Shown: positions 14,801 through 23,120, numbered from the stretch's first letter. The stretch: 33,133 nucleotides of DNA from Verrucomicrobiota bacterium (GCA_019239825.1 JAFAZK010000325.1:1-33133), one strand, 5' to 3'. Notes: generated from the sequence alone by a model not told the origin. Program-made: numbers and translations.

Positions 14801-17663
14801 TACCAATCTGTTCCGCCTCCTCATCTGCCACATGGTGAACGTAAGTATCGAATACGGGATCACGGCTGCTTCGACCCATGGCTACGCTTGGTTTGGCGTA
14901 ATCTTGGGTCCTGTCTTTCATCGCTACAAAGAGGGGTATCGATTCGGAAAGTTGGCCCTCGAGCTGGTCGAGAAATACGATTTCCTCGGCTGGAAAGCAA
15001 AGGTGTATTACGCGATGGAGTCTGTGCTTCTCTGGACACAGCCGCTCGACTCGGCCATAGACTTTGTCCGAGCTGCCTTCCTCACCGGACTTGAAACGGG
15101 AGACCTCACGTTTGCGTGCTATAGCAGCCACCACTTGGTGACCGACCTGCTTTTGCGAGGAGAACGCCTGGATCAAGTATGGCTGGAGTCAATGAAAGCG
15201 CTCGATTTTGCTCGGGATGCTAAGTTCCAGGACGTGGCAGATTGTGTCCTGAGCATCCAGCGTTTCGTTCAGAAAACTCGGGGGCAGAATGGAGGGTTTT
15301 CGACTGATGCTGATGAAAGCGCTTTTGAAGCCCAGCTGCTTGAGAGCCCTATGCCAACGAAGCTTTGCTGGTATTGGATTCTAAGACTGTGGGCGCACTT
15401 TATGTCTGGCCATTACGCGGCAGCTATGGCGGCAAGCGAAAAGGCAAAAGCACTTCTCTGGGCGTCGGAGGGTCATATCCAGCTGCTCGACTACTTCTAC
15501 TATACCGCACTATCAGTGGCCGCGTTCCGGAACCAGGTGCCGCCCGAAAAACAAGGCGAATTGCTGGATCAACTGACTCGGCACGTGGCACAGCTTAAAG
15601 AGTGGGCTGAGAATTGTCCGTCTACTTTTCGGGACAAGTACGCTCTGGCGGCGGCCGAATTGGCCCGCATTGAGGACCGCGAGCTCGATGCTGAACGCTT
15701 TTACGAGCAGGCTATCCGCTCAGCTCGGGAGAATGGTTTTATACACAATGAAGGGCTGGGCAATGAACTCGCCGCACGGTTTTATGCAGCCCGAGGCTTC
15801 GAGAAGATCGCGAATGCTTACTTGCGGGACGCTCGATACTGTTTTCTCCGTTGGGGAGCCGATGGCAAGGTGCGGCAGCTTGATGAGTCATACCCGCATC
15901 TCAGCGAGGAAGGCAGGGAGAGGGTCTCGCAGCGCAGTGAAGTTCCGGATGCGACGACCACGATCGGGGCATCAGTAGAACATCTGGATCTCGGAACGGT
16001 AATTAAAGTGTCCCAAGCAATCTCAGGTGAGATTGTACTAGAGAAGCTGATCGACACACTGATGCGAACCGCAATCGAACATGCAGGTGCGCAACGCGGT
16101 GTTCTCATTCTTCAACCCGGGTCCGAACAGCGAGTAGAGACCGAAGCTACGACTAACGGTGACAGTATCGTGGTGCATTCGGAGGTGGCGGCCGCAAACC
16201 CCGCTGCACTGCCGGAATCAATGGTCCACTATGTCGCGCGGACTCACGAAACGGTGATTCTCGACGATGCTTCACGCCAGAATTCGTTTTCCGAGGATGC
16301 CTACATTCGCCGGCATCACCCCCGCTCGATCCTCTGCATGCCGCTGATTAACCAAGCCAAACTGATCGGTGTGCTCTACCTCGAAAACAACCTGGCGCCT
16401 CAGGTGTTTACGCCAGCGCGGATAACGGTATTAAGATTACTAGCTTCGCAAGCAGCGATTTCTTTGGAAAATACTCGTCTTTACCGTGACCTCGAGACGC
16501 GCGAGGCAAAGATCCGGCGCTTGGTAGACTCTAACATTATTGGGATCCACATCTGGAATCTCGAAGGTGAAATTATCGAGGCTAACGGAGCCTTTCTGCG
16601 GATGCTGGAATACAGCCGCGCGGATCTTGTTTCGGGCCGTATGCGCTGGACGGAACTGACGCCAGCCGAATGGAGTGAGCGCGACCGACATGCGGTGGCA
16701 GAAATAGTCAGTACGGGAATTTTCCAACCATTCGAAAAAGAGTACTTCCGCAAAGACGGCAGCCGCGTGCCGGTCCTGATGGGCGGCGCCGTTTTCGAAC
16801 GAGGTGGCAACGAAGGGGTTGCTTTTGTGCTCGATCTGAGTCAACAAAAACGCGCCGAAGGCGAACGCAAGATGGCGGAAGCAGCGGTGCAGAGAATGCA
16901 GGCGGAGTTGGCCCACATTACCCGGGTGACAACCCTAGGGGAGCTGACCGCCTCGCTCGCTCATGAAATCAGCCAACCATTGGCCGCAGTGGTAACAAAC
17001 GCCAACGCCGGCATGCGCTGGCTCTCTGGCGATTCACCTAACCTGACTGAAGCCCAGGAAGCGATTCGCCGGATCGCTCGCGACGGAAAACGCGCTGGCG
17101 ATGTGATCACCCGCGTACGCGCTCTCTTTAAAAAAGCTCCGGCTGCGCAAGAACCGGCCGCTATTAATGAAATCATTCAAGAAGTTCTCGCGGTTACCCA
17201 GTATGAAGTGCAACGCAATAGAGTATCGCTAGAGACTAGGCTAGAAGATGACCTGCCGGTTATAATTGGTGACAAGGTGCAGCTCCAACAGGTGATTCTT
17301 AACCTCTTTGTGAACGCCATCGAAGCCATCAGTGGATTGCCGGAGGGAGCACGAGAGCTGAAGATCAGCTCTTGCACAGTCGCCGATAGTGGATCGGTTA
17401 GCACGGGCGAAAGCTTGGCTGTTATAGCTCGAACCCACGTGTTAGTTGTGGTGGAAGACTCAGGTCCGGGACTGGATCCGAACAGCCTTGGTCATTTGTT
17501 CGACGCGTTTTATACGACTAAGCCTCAGGGCTTGGGCATGGGACTCGCGATCAGTCGTTCAATTATCGAAGCCCACGGTGGACGATTGTGGGCAACGGCC
17601 GGCGTGCCGCGGGGCGCTGTTTTTCAGTTCACGTTGCCCATTCCTGGAGAGCAGACGTTGTGA
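11832..17663 (+). CDS. giant kinase-like/AAA-ATPase/TPR-like/GAF/PAS histidine kinase, copy A
   Basis: A 1943-residue protein of the trifunctional Ser/Thr-kinase / ATP-binding / sensor histidine kinase family. Order: protein-kinase-like domain (about 5-265; HKDIKPANVL with Asp126, MAPEQTGRMNRSIDSRSDLY), a roughly 70-residue polar linker (272-346) absent from copy B, an AAA/STAND-type ATPase (Walker A GYSGIGKSS with Lys402, Walker B LFLDDLQWLD with Asp526-Asp527), a long helical TPR-like region (about 770-1350), GAF (about 1384-1550), PAS (about 1557-1690), HisKA with His1711 in SLAHEISQPLAAV, and HATPase (Asn1828, DSGPGLD, GLGMGLAISRS). The kinase-like domain lacks the strand-3 Lys and has GFG (145-147) for DFG, so it may be a pseudokinase. 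The GTG start at 11832 has GGAG six bases upstream. Confidence 0.92.
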   Translation: MTELSRYRLEVLRKDDAFVLYRGRSQYDESQILVLSPAVEYPAPDTLKRLEHEYSLRAELGSAWAARPIAITHHWERTVLVLDDPGGVPLDQLRDQPLDLAVWLRLAVGLASAIGRLHQQGLIHKDIKPANVLANPQSGRCWVKGFGIASRLPRERQSADPPELVAGTLAYMAPEQTGRMNRSIDSRSDLYSLGVTLYEVLTGTLPFMASDPMEWVHCHIARRPVAPGERFNNVPAPVSAVIMKLLAKTAEERYQTAAGVQRDLERCLELLEGSSGTRRIRHSRSISSQNPASAESATADPHDPLRRAGIRLRQSEGETVSSREATSDPVAAGRTLSGANDEVKSIAEFPLGEYDLPDRLLIPETLYGRAREIDALLASFDRVVASGKCELVLVSGYSGIGKSSVVNELHKALVLPRGLFASGKFDQYKRDVPYSILGQAFQDLIRPLLGKSDAELSQWRDTLREALDPNGQLVVDLVPELALILGEQPPVPELPPQDAQRRFQLVFRRFVNAFAKPEHPLTLFLDDLQWLDTATLDLIEDLLTSDFAQKPGLSGREEQPNRATQLDVQHLLLIGAYRDNEVNASHPLKRKLEAIRRAGALVQEITLAPLTHEDLKGLIADSLRCAPDRVAPLALMVQEKTGGNPFFAIQFISALAEEGLLTFDHDMARWSWDLGRIYAKGYTDNVVDLMLGKLNRLPVQTQNTLKEFACLGNSAEAATLSIVLGKTEEEVHSDLWEALRLGFIARSDGSYQFIHDRVQEAAYLLIPEELRAEAHLRIGRQLYSSTLPEATAENIFRVVNQLNAGASLITERTEKERVAELNLAAGLKTKASAAYDLARDYFALGMAMVGRIGWETRYDLALSLWLELAECEFLTGNIETAESLIWEVLQRSRSKLDKAAAYRLRVQLCVMKTQNAQAVDIALECLGLFGIQMLPHPTSQQVQNEYEEVWKNLNGRSIETLIELPRMSDPEMQTAMSVLSTLSAPAMNTDTNLFRLLICHMVNVSIEYGITAASTHGYAWFGVILGPVFHRYKEGYRFGKLALELVEKYDFLGWKAKVYYAMESVLLWTQPLDSAIDFVRAAFLTGLETGDLTFACYSSHHLVTDLLLRGERLDQVWLESMKALDFARDAKFQDVADCVLSIQRFVQKTRGQNGGFSTDADESAFEAQLLESPMPTKLCWYWILRLWAHFMSGHYAAAMAASEKAKALLWASEGHIQLLDYFYYTALSVAAFRNQVPPEKQGELLDQLTRHVAQLKEWAENCPSTFRDKYALAAAELARIEDRELDAERFYEQAIRSARENGFIHNEGLGNELAARFYAARGFEKIANAYLRDARYCFLRWGADGKVRQLDESYPHLSEEGRERVSQRSEVPDATTTIGASVEHLDLGTVIKVSQAISGEIVLEKLIDTLMRTAIEHAGAQRGVLILQPGSEQRVETEATTNGDSIVVHSEVAAANPAALPESMVHYVARTHETVILDDASRQNSFSEDAYIRRHHPRSILCMPLINQAKLIGVLYLENNLAPQVFTPARITVLRLLASQAAISLENTRLYRDLETREAKIRRLVDSNIIGIHIWNLEGEIIEANGAFLRMLEYSRADLVSGRMRWTELTPAEWSERDRHAVAEIVSTGIFQPFEKEYFRKDGSRVPVLMGGAVFERGGNEGVAFVLDLSQQKRAEGERKMAEAAVQRMQAELAHITRVTTLGELTASLAHEISQPLAAVVTNANAGMRWLSGDSPNLTEAQEAIRRIARDGKRAGDVITRVRALFKKAPAAQEPAAINEIIQEVLAVTQYEVQRNRVSLETRLEDDLPVIIGDKVQLQQVILNLFVNAIEAISGLPEGARELKISSCTVADSGSVSTGESLAVIARTHVLVVVEDSGPGLDPNSLGHLFDAFYTTKPQGLGMGLAISRSIIEAHGGRLWATAGVPRGAVFQFTLPIPGEQTL

Positions 17664-17719
17664 ACGTTGTTTGGCGACGGCGATGCTCATGAGTGTGTCG
17701 GATTTTGCCGCGGAGCGGC

Positions 17720-18112
17720 TATAGAATGTAGGCCAGGGCTTCAGCCAAAACATAAGCGTTAACTTAAGCGTTTGGTGGGGCGAGGCTCCCGATCGTCCTG
17801 TTAGTGGCTACGGAGAATTGAGCCCTTGTAGAGTTACCTGGTCCTGTAAGGCCGTTGGACGCGCCGAGCCGCGGGTCAACGTTTTGCAGCTACCTCGGGT
17901 CGGGACTCGAGAAATGGTGACGTACATTAGTCCAACGGTGCGCCTGTCCGCGGGCCGCACTGCAAACCCCGGCTCGGCGAGGGTTACGGCCTCGAAACAT
18001 CTTGGGAATAAGCACATCAGCGGCTTCGTTAACATCGTAACGCCGGAAGGGAGCCTCGCCCCACCAAACTTAAACCGACCCAGGACTGAAGCCCTGAGCT
18101 GTAATGTATAAC
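17720..18112. repeat. foldback/MITE-like element with nested inverted repeats
   Basis: Inner arms of 21 bp match perfectly as inverted repeats (17770-17790 and 18049-18069, core GGTGGGGCGAGGCTCCC). Outside them, CAGGGCTTCAG (17734-17744) mirrors CTGAAGCCCTG (18086-18096), and TATAGAATGTA mirrors TAATGTATA more loosely. Inside, CCGTTGGA/TCCAACGG and CGCCGAGCC/GGCTCGGCG add further pairing. Open frames of 97 and 113 codons on the two strands are by-products of the symmetry, not genes. The element fills the gap between the convergent kinase and SDR genes and may act as a two-way transcription barrier. No transposase is present, so any mobility would need one elsewhere. Confidence 0.8.
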
Positions 18113-18172
18113 CGCTTCGCGGTAAATCCGACGGACACCCAGGATGCAACCCCGAGAAATTATCCTTTTAAT

Positions 18173-18952
18173 TCAGAAAGACTCAAGCGTGAGTTCGGAA
18201 GCCATCAAACGGTTCCCCGCTGACAGTCCGCAATCGACCGGTAGAACTGCGCCGGTGATTGCTGCTGCGGCCTCAGAAGCTAAAAAGAAGGCGGCCTCGG
18301 CGATATCGTTTGGTTCAACGATTCGCCCGAGCGGATACCATTTGATCAGTTGATCAAATAGCGCCGGGTTTTTATCAACTTGCTCCTGCCAAATCGGCGT
18401 TCTAACCGTTCCTGGTAAAATAATGTTCGCCCGGATCCCAACGGGTCCAAGCTCAGTGGCCAACGATTTGACATAGCTGATCAGACCCGCCTTGGCTGCG
18501 CTATAAGCCGGATGGCCTAATGCAATGAGGGCATTTACTGATCCGATCACCACGATATTGCCCTTCTTTTTGGACATCATCCCTTGTAGGACAGCTTGAA
18601 CGGAATGCATGGTTCCGTTGAGGTTAGTGTCTACATCGTGATGCCACGATTCAATGGTCGTTTTGCGTATGGTAGACAATGATGCAACACCGGCATTTGC
18701 AACCAGGATGTCGACAGTTCCATGAGTCCGAATCGCAGCACCTATTTTCTCGAATACGGCGGTTGTATCAGTGAGATCCGCGAGAACTGGATACACTTTG
18801 CCGGTCAGTCCGGCGCATTCGGCCACAACGTGATCCAGCCCAGATTCAACCCGGTCCTGCGCCAGAACAGTGTCCCCCGAGAAAACAAAACGGTAGACCA
18901 GCGTGTGGCCAATCCCGCCCGCTGCTCCGGTGACTAATACGATTCGTGCCAT
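18173..18952 (-). CDS. SDR-family dehydrogenase of the sugar ABC operon
   Basis: A 259-residue classical SDR. The nucleotide motif TGAAGGIG is at 8-15, NAGVAS follows strand 4, and the catalytic Ser is in VIGSVNALIA with Tyr-x-x-x-Lys in YSAAKAG. LPGTVRTPIW and ITGAVLPVDCG complete the pattern. It is the last gene of the minus-strand uptake operon, 24 bases after the permease stop. It is therefore likely to oxidise the imported sugar, polyol or sugar lactone precursor, although the substrate is not readable. The ATG at 18952 starts at the first strand; no Shine-Dalgarno is visible. Confidence 0.9.
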   Translation of the reverse strand: MARIVLVTGAAGGIGHTLVYRFVFSGDTVLAQDRVESGLDHVVAECAGLTGKVYPVLADLTDTTAVFEKIGAAIRTHGTVDILVANAGVASLSTIRKTTIESWHHDVDTNLNGTMHSVQAVLQGMMSKKKGNIVVIGSVNALIALGHPAYSAAKAGLISYVKSLATELGPVGIRANIILPGTVRTPIWQEQVDKNPALFDQLIKWYPLGRIVEPNDIAEAAFFLASEAAAAITGAVLPVDCGLSAGNRLMASELTLESF

Positions 18953-18976
18953 ACAGAATAATGCTGCAACAACCTA

Positions 18977-19840
18977 CTATTTAATTGCTCCTAAGGCCAA
19001 GCCTCGAACCAGATAGCGTTGCAACGACGCAAAAAGCACGGCAACTGGCGCACTGGCCAAAAGTGTTGCCGCCATGACATGATCCCATTCGACTGAGTAG
19101 CGGCCTCCGACCAGAGAGAAAATCTGTAAGGTCAGAGTGAACTTCTGGGTCGATCGAAGCAACGTGAGAGCCAAGACGAATTCGTTCCAACAATAGAGAA
19201 AAACAAAAATGGCGGTGACACCCAACGCCGGCAGGGTCAGAGGTAACAATATCAGACGAAGCCGCTGGAAGGTTGAGGCGCCATCGAGCCGGGCTGCTTC
19301 TTCCAACTCGATCGGAATCGTGCCGAAGTAGGCCTGAAGCATCCAAATAGCAAAGGCAAGATTGAACGCGATATAGACCAGAACCAATGCCCACAGCTGA
19401 TCGACCAGGCCCATGGTCGCCATCAGCCTGAAAATCCCTAGAACTAGAACGACCGGCGATAGCATTTGTGTAACTAAGAGGAATTGGCGAAACAGGCGTT
19501 TACCTCGGAATTCCATCCGCCCGGTTGCGTAGGCGGCGGGAATGGCAATCAATAGACAAAGCGCCGTGGTAGTACAGCTGACGAGAGCGCTATTGACCAG
19601 CGCCTGCCCGAAGCCGACGGCGTGCCACATGTCGGCAAAGTTTTGCAACCGAATGTGCTTGGGAAGCCAAACCGGCGGGAACGTCAGGACCTCGGCGCGC
19701 GGCTTGATTGCGGTCGAAAGCATGACGGAAAATGGAAAAAGTGTCGTAATAACAAATGGCGATAAGCAGAACCAATAGAGAACACTTTTTTTGAGGTATG
19801 AGCGTTTATATAGAAGGCTGGTCGGTAATCCCATATTCAT
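18977..19840 (-). CDS. carbohydrate ABC transporter permease, MalG type
   Basis: A 287-residue inner-membrane permease with about six transmembrane segments. The EAA loop that docks on the ATPase is EEAARLDGASTFQRLRLILL followed by PLTLPA, the MalG-type signature of CUT1 transporters. The C-terminus QRYLVRGLALGAIK is also typical. I chose ATG 19840 over the TTG at 19861, because the extra residues come from the adjoining repeat element. It pairs with the permease at 20244-21173 but is separated from it by a roughly 400-base gap with a large foldback repeat. It may therefore be expressed at a lower level or from an internal promoter. Confidence 0.9.
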   Translation of the reverse strand: MNMGLPTSLLYKRSYLKKSVLYWFCLSPFVITTLFPFSVMLSTAIKPRAEVLTFPPVWLPKHIRLQNFADMWHAVGFGQALVNSALVSCTTTALCLLIAIPAAYATGRMEFRGKRLFRQFLLVTQMLSPVVLVLGIFRLMATMGLVDQLWALVLVYIAFNLAFAIWMLQAYFGTIPIELEEAARLDGASTFQRLRLILLPLTLPALGVTAIFVFLYCWNEFVLALTLLRSTQKFTLTLQIFSLVGGRYSVEWDHVMAATLLASAPVAVLFASLQRYLVRGLALGAIK

Positions 19841-19870
19841 AACACGGCTAGCCGCAGCCAAAGTGGATTT

Positions 19871-20097
19871 CTGTCCCGAAGGGACGACAGGACTCAGCCT
19901 GGGGTTTTAACCCCAGGAACGTGCCCAAACCGAGACCCGCGCCGAAGGGGCGGCAGATATTCTGATCGTCTGTCTGTTTGAAGACGCCCATGTAATCCGG
20001 GGCAATGGTTCTACCGCCACCTTCGGGGCGGGACTTTTTTTTATCGATACCTGGGGTTAAAACCCCAGGCTGAGTCCTATAGTCCCTTCGGGACAGG
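19871..20097. repeat. foldback element with hairpin-rich 48-bp inverted arms
   Basis: Two arms of about 48 bp (19871-19919 and 20049-20097) are near-perfect inverted copies. Each arm contains two smaller hairpins: GTCCC-GAA-GGGAC and the 20-bp palindrome CCTGGGGTTTTAACCCCAGG. The centre has a further mirrored pair around CGCCGAAGGGGCGG (19939-19953) and CCGCCACCTTCGGGGCGG (20015-20032). A 129-codon minus-strand frame across it encodes only repeat translation. It sits between the two permease genes of the uptake operon. REP-like families of this sort are usually mobilised by a RAYT-type transposase, which is not in the window. The stretch 20098-20243 shows no recognisable gene. Confidence 0.85.
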
Positions 20098-20243
20098 TCT
20101 TCCACAAAATCAGAAAGCTGATCAAAGGCCAAGGCCCATACCTGCCCACGTTTTCGACTCCACATCACATACCGCACAAACAACCGAGCACGAGCACGAA
20201 AAATCCTCGCGAAGTTCATCGATTTGCTGGGCCGCACTGCAAT

Positions 20244-21173
20244 TTACTTTCTACCTTCTTCTCCAGATTCCTCCCGCATAGCTAGTACTGCATAGGTAAT
20301 TGTGAAGCCCGAAAGGATGACAAACATCACGAGCGAAAGGGCGGCAGCGCTATCCAGCTTGCCGTAACGAAAGGCCAGTTTGTACAGCCAGGTGACGAAG
20401 ATATCGGTACTGTTGGCGGGATCGCCTTGGGTCATTACCCATATCAATGGGAAGGAGTTAAAAACGTAGATGACGTTCAAAACCAGCGCGATATTGATGA
20501 AGGGGCGGAGCAACGGCAACGTCAGGTGACGCCAACATTGCCAGGCACTAGCTCCATCGATCCTTGCCGCCTCGTAGATTTCGCTGGGAATTGAGGCTAA
20601 ACCTCCGAGAAATACCGTGACCGAAAACGGGACAGAAACCAAAATTCCGATCGCGATCTCGACCGGAAAAGCGGTGCCGCTGGTCGCCAGCCACGCAATC
20701 GGCTGCCGAATTACTCCTAGATTGAAGAGGGTGGCGTTCATCATGCCGGATTGACCGTCCATTGCCCAGCGCCAGACGATACCGGTCATGGTCAACGAAA
20801 GCGCCCAGGGCAGCATGATGATGACCCGAGCGATTCTGCGGCCAGCAAACTTTTCGTTGAGAATTAAGGCGATCGGCATCGAGAAAGTTACCGAGCCGCC
20901 GACCACACCGGTGGTCCAAATTAACGTTCTTACCAGGCAACCGGTGAATAGCGGTTCGGCAATGAGATGGGCAAAATTCGCAAGGCCGATGAAGCCTTTC
21001 ACCTGTCCGAACCGAGTAACCGCGTGGGTCGACATGTCGACCAAATCCCAGAGCGGGTAACCGATTATCCAGAACGTCAAAACCAGCGTTGGCAGAATCA
21101 GCAGATAGGGCGCAGCACTGCGACCAAACTGAGTAGAATTTACGCGACTTGTTTGAAATGCGTATCCGCTCAT
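20244..21173 (-). CDS. carbohydrate ABC transporter permease, MalF/UgpA type
   Basis: A 309-residue inner-membrane permease with about six transmembrane helices (first around APYLLILPTLVLTFWIIGYP). The EAA loop is IYEAARIDGASAWQCWRHLT followed by LPLLRP, which places it with the MalF/UgpA permeases of CUT1 sugar importers. It forms the channel with the MalG-type permease downstream. It follows the binding-protein gene after a 345-base gap holding a foldback repeat. No ATPase gene is nearby. Confidence 0.92.
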   Translation of the reverse strand: MSGYAFQTSRVNSTQFGRSAAPYLLILPTLVLTFWIIGYPLWDLVDMSTHAVTRFGQVKGFIGLANFAHLIAEPLFTGCLVRTLIWTTGVVGGSVTFSMPIALILNEKFAGRRIARVIIMLPWALSLTMTGIVWRWAMDGQSGMMNATLFNLGVIRQPIAWLATSGTAFPVEIAIGILVSVPFSVTVFLGGLASIPSEIYEAARIDGASAWQCWRHLTLPLLRPFINIALVLNVIYVFNSFPLIWVMTQGDPANSTDIFVTWLYKLAFRYGKLDSAAALSLVMFVILSGFTITYAVLAMREESGEEGRK

Positions 21174-21290
21174 TAGCCCAAAATCCTATTTAAGATCCGC
21201 AGCCCCGAAATTCTCCGGGGTGAATTACACAGATTACGCAGATTCTAACAGGTTTGGCGAACTGATATAGGCGAAGCGCAGCCGGACTAG

Positions 21291-21485
21291 AAAATCTCAC
21301 GCAAAGACGCAAAGGCGCAAAGGTTAAGACGGAGGAAAAGATAGATTCACAGAGGATCAAAACGGTCGAAGGAATAGTTACAAGGCGTTTCACCACTCAC
21401 TGCTACCCATCTGCCTAAATCTGTGTCCATCTGCGGTTCGTTTCGTCTTAACCTTTGCGCCTTTGCGTCTTTGCGTGAGGATTTT
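21291..21485. repeat. foldback element, octamer GCAAAGRC arms
   Basis: Arms 21291-21331 and 21444-21485 are inverted copies of about 41 bp differing by one indel, built from octamers (ACGCAAAG, ACGCAAAG, GCGCAAAG, GTTAAGAC). The 112-bp centre contains ATCTGTGTCCATCTGCGG, and ACACAGATTACGCAGATT lies just outside at 21226-21243. Both are words I associate with dispersed repeats in Verrucomicrobia-like genomes. It lies between the binding-protein gene and the first permease gene of the uptake operon, so its RNA would form a long stem after the first cistron. Confidence 0.88.
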
Positions 21486-21518
21486 CGGTGTGGGTGTGAC
21501 TCCGCCGAGCGGTCGAGC

Positions 21519-22748
21519 CTATTGCTGCTCGAGGATAGAATCGATCGACCCGGCCGCTTCCTTGAGGGCTGGTTCCGGTTTAGCTTCATCGGTGTAAACC
21601 TTTTGTAATGCTCTAATCGTGGTGTCGGCTATCTGTTCCCAGTTAGGGATGAGCGGGGCAAAATGAGCATAGGGCAACATGTCGGTGAATGCCTTGAGCT
21701 GCGGATCATTGGTGAACTGCGGTTGGTCGGCCTCCACCTTGGTTACCGGCAAGAAGCCTTCCTTGGTCGTAAACTCAATTCGCCATTTCGGGCTGAATGC
21801 GGCTTCGCTCAAGAACAGCCAAGCGATCTTTTTCTGTTGGCTCGATCTAAATAGCATCATGCTGTCCGTCACGCCGTAGGTGGCTTTGGTGGTCCCGGCG
21901 GGAATCGGTGCGATCCCGTAATTAAGATTCGGCGCGTCGGTTTTAATTTGGCCGCGTAACCACGGCCCGGTGAGTATCACGCCAATGCGGCCCTGTTTGA
22001 ACAGCCGTTCGATATCCTGACGATTGCAGCCCGTCGGATTCGGCTCAGTTAGTCCCTCATCGATTAGACTGCGATAAAGTGCCAAGGCGGCAACCGCGGC
22101 CGGATTGGCGATCCCTGACTTGGTTCCCTCGATCAATTCACCGCCATGAGTCCACAGCGAATAATACCAGTATGCATCGGTCTCGATCTCCTTGCCTTGT
22201 AACGCAAACCCGTAAATGTCACTGCCGAGCGCCCTGATCTTTTTCGCGTCGGCCATCAACGTATCCCAGTTCTCGGGCGGATCGTTTATTCCGGCCTTAG
22301 CAAAAATATCTTTGTTATAGTACATCGCTCGGGCGGAGGCAGCGACTGGCAAGCCGTAGAGTTTCCCGCTGATGGTGGAAGGTTCCAAAAAATTTTCCAG
22401 GAACCGGGCTTTGAACTCGGGGGCAATGTATGAATCGAGCGGTTCTGCGACGTCGTTTTTAACGAAATCCACCAGCCAACGTGTGCCGATCATCGCGATG
22501 TCGGGCGGGGTACCGCCGGCAATATCGGTAGTAAGCCTTTGCTCTAAGTTGTCCCACGGCACCACCTCAATCTTGACATCGACATCCGGATGGGCGGCAC
22601 TGAAATCCTTGGCCATCCCTTCAAAGATTCCTTGGGTCGCTGCGCTATAATACGCGACGACAACCCGGAGCTGTGTTTTTGCCTCAGCTGAGATACTAGC
22701 GAACGCCAAGGTGGCGGTACCGAGCAGTATACCCAGGGCTTTGCGCAT
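21519..22748 (-). CDS. periplasmic sugar-binding protein of ABC transporter
   Basis: A 409-residue extracellular solute-binding protein (family 1, MalE/UgpB-like). A signal peptide (MRKALGILLGTATLAFASIS, then AEA before the likely cleavage) with no lipobox cysteine indicates a periplasmic protein. TKATYGVTDSMMLF and the Gly-Gly-Thr-Pro-Pro-Asp-Ile motif (IAGGTPPDIAMIG) are typical sugar-binding features. I chose ATG 22748 because the signal peptide starts there; the frame is open further upstream but that stretch is intergenic in character. It is the first gene of the operon with two permeases and an SDR. No strong Shine-Dalgarno is visible. The sugar is unknown. Confidence 0.92.
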   Translation of the reverse strand: MRKALGILLGTATLAFASISAEAKTQLRVVVAYYSAATQGIFEGMAKDFSAAHPDVDVKIEVVPWDNLEQRLTTDIAGGTPPDIAMIGTRWLVDFVKNDVAEPLDSYIAPEFKARFLENFLEPSTISGKLYGLPVAASARAMYYNKDIFAKAGINDPPENWDTLMADAKKIRALGSDIYGFALQGKEIETDAYWYYSLWTHGGELIEGTKSGIANPAAVAALALYRSLIDEGLTEPNPTGCNRQDIERLFKQGRIGVILTGPWLRGQIKTDAPNLNYGIAPIPAGTTKATYGVTDSMMLFRSSQQKKIAWLFLSEAAFSPKWRIEFTTKEGFLPVTKVEADQPQFTNDPQLKAFTDMLPYAHFAPLIPNWEQIADTTIRALQKVYTDEAKPEPALKEAAGSIDSILEQQ

Positions 22749-22893
22749 TGTTGCTAACTGAAAAGGGGTTTGTGGTTGATCCTGGGATTCGGCGTTCGCC
22801 GCTCCAGTGTTACTGAAACGGCAATACAATTGAACAGAAACCGAGCGACGAAAACCGAAAAGAAGAAGGCACACAGGGTCAACCTTCAACATT

Positions 22894-22925
22894 GGGTCTC
22901 AGGGTCTCAGGCGCCCAGGGTCACG
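22894..22925. repeat. octamer array GGGTCTCA in divergent promoter gap
   Basis: Four 8-bp units in register: GGGTCTCA, GGGTCTCA, GGCGCCCA, GGGTCACG. They are flanked by similar words, CAACCTTCAACATTGG (22880-22895) and CAACCTTCACCTTCTACATTGG (22929-22950). The array lies in the divergent gap between the sugar-binding protein and the efflux operon (22749-23120). It is a short example of the period-7/8 arrays seen elsewhere in the window. Confidence 0.6.
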
Positions 22926-23088
22926 TCTCAACCTTCACCTTCTACATTGGATGGCCGATCAGCTGCCCGACATGACGCTTGGTTGGTGTCGAATAGCGAT
23001 AGGTCCAAATTTTCGTACGGACAACTATCTGGATCCATCTAACGCGTAAATACCTGATAAAAAGGCATAAACGTAAATCATGAGGCGC

Positions 23089-23103
23089 TGGCACGCATCC
23101 TGC
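23089..23103 (+). promoter_or_regulatory. sigma-54 (RpoN) -24/-12 promoter before efflux operon
   Basis: TGGCACG-CATC-CTGC matches the RpoN consensus TGGCACG-N4-TTGC except for one base, with GG and GC exactly 12 bases apart. The expected transcription start is near 23115, about six bases before the ATG at 23121, so the leader would be extremely short. Such a promoter requires an enhancer-binding ATPase activator; none is encoded in the window. Confidence 0.6.
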
Positions 23104-23120
23104 CCCTGACTTGGTCGACT

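Noticed and set aside
14293-15176. 165- and 176-codon minus-strand frames inside giant kinase A
   Set aside because: Shadows of the sense gene without motifs or start signals.
17808-18149. 113-codon (minus) and 97-codon (plus) frames in the gap after kinase A
   Set aside because: They overlap each other on opposite strands within an inverted-repeat element; composition reflects the repeat.
19848-20237. 129-codon minus-strand frame between the permeases
   Set aside because: Most of it is a translation of the foldback repeat (CRPFGA, CRPFGT copies); no ribosome-binding site and no protein family.
21347-21589. 80-codon minus-strand frame overlapping the end of the binding-protein gene
   Set aside because: Translation of the GCAAAGRC repeat (KDAKAQRLRRNEPQM); typical repeat by-product.
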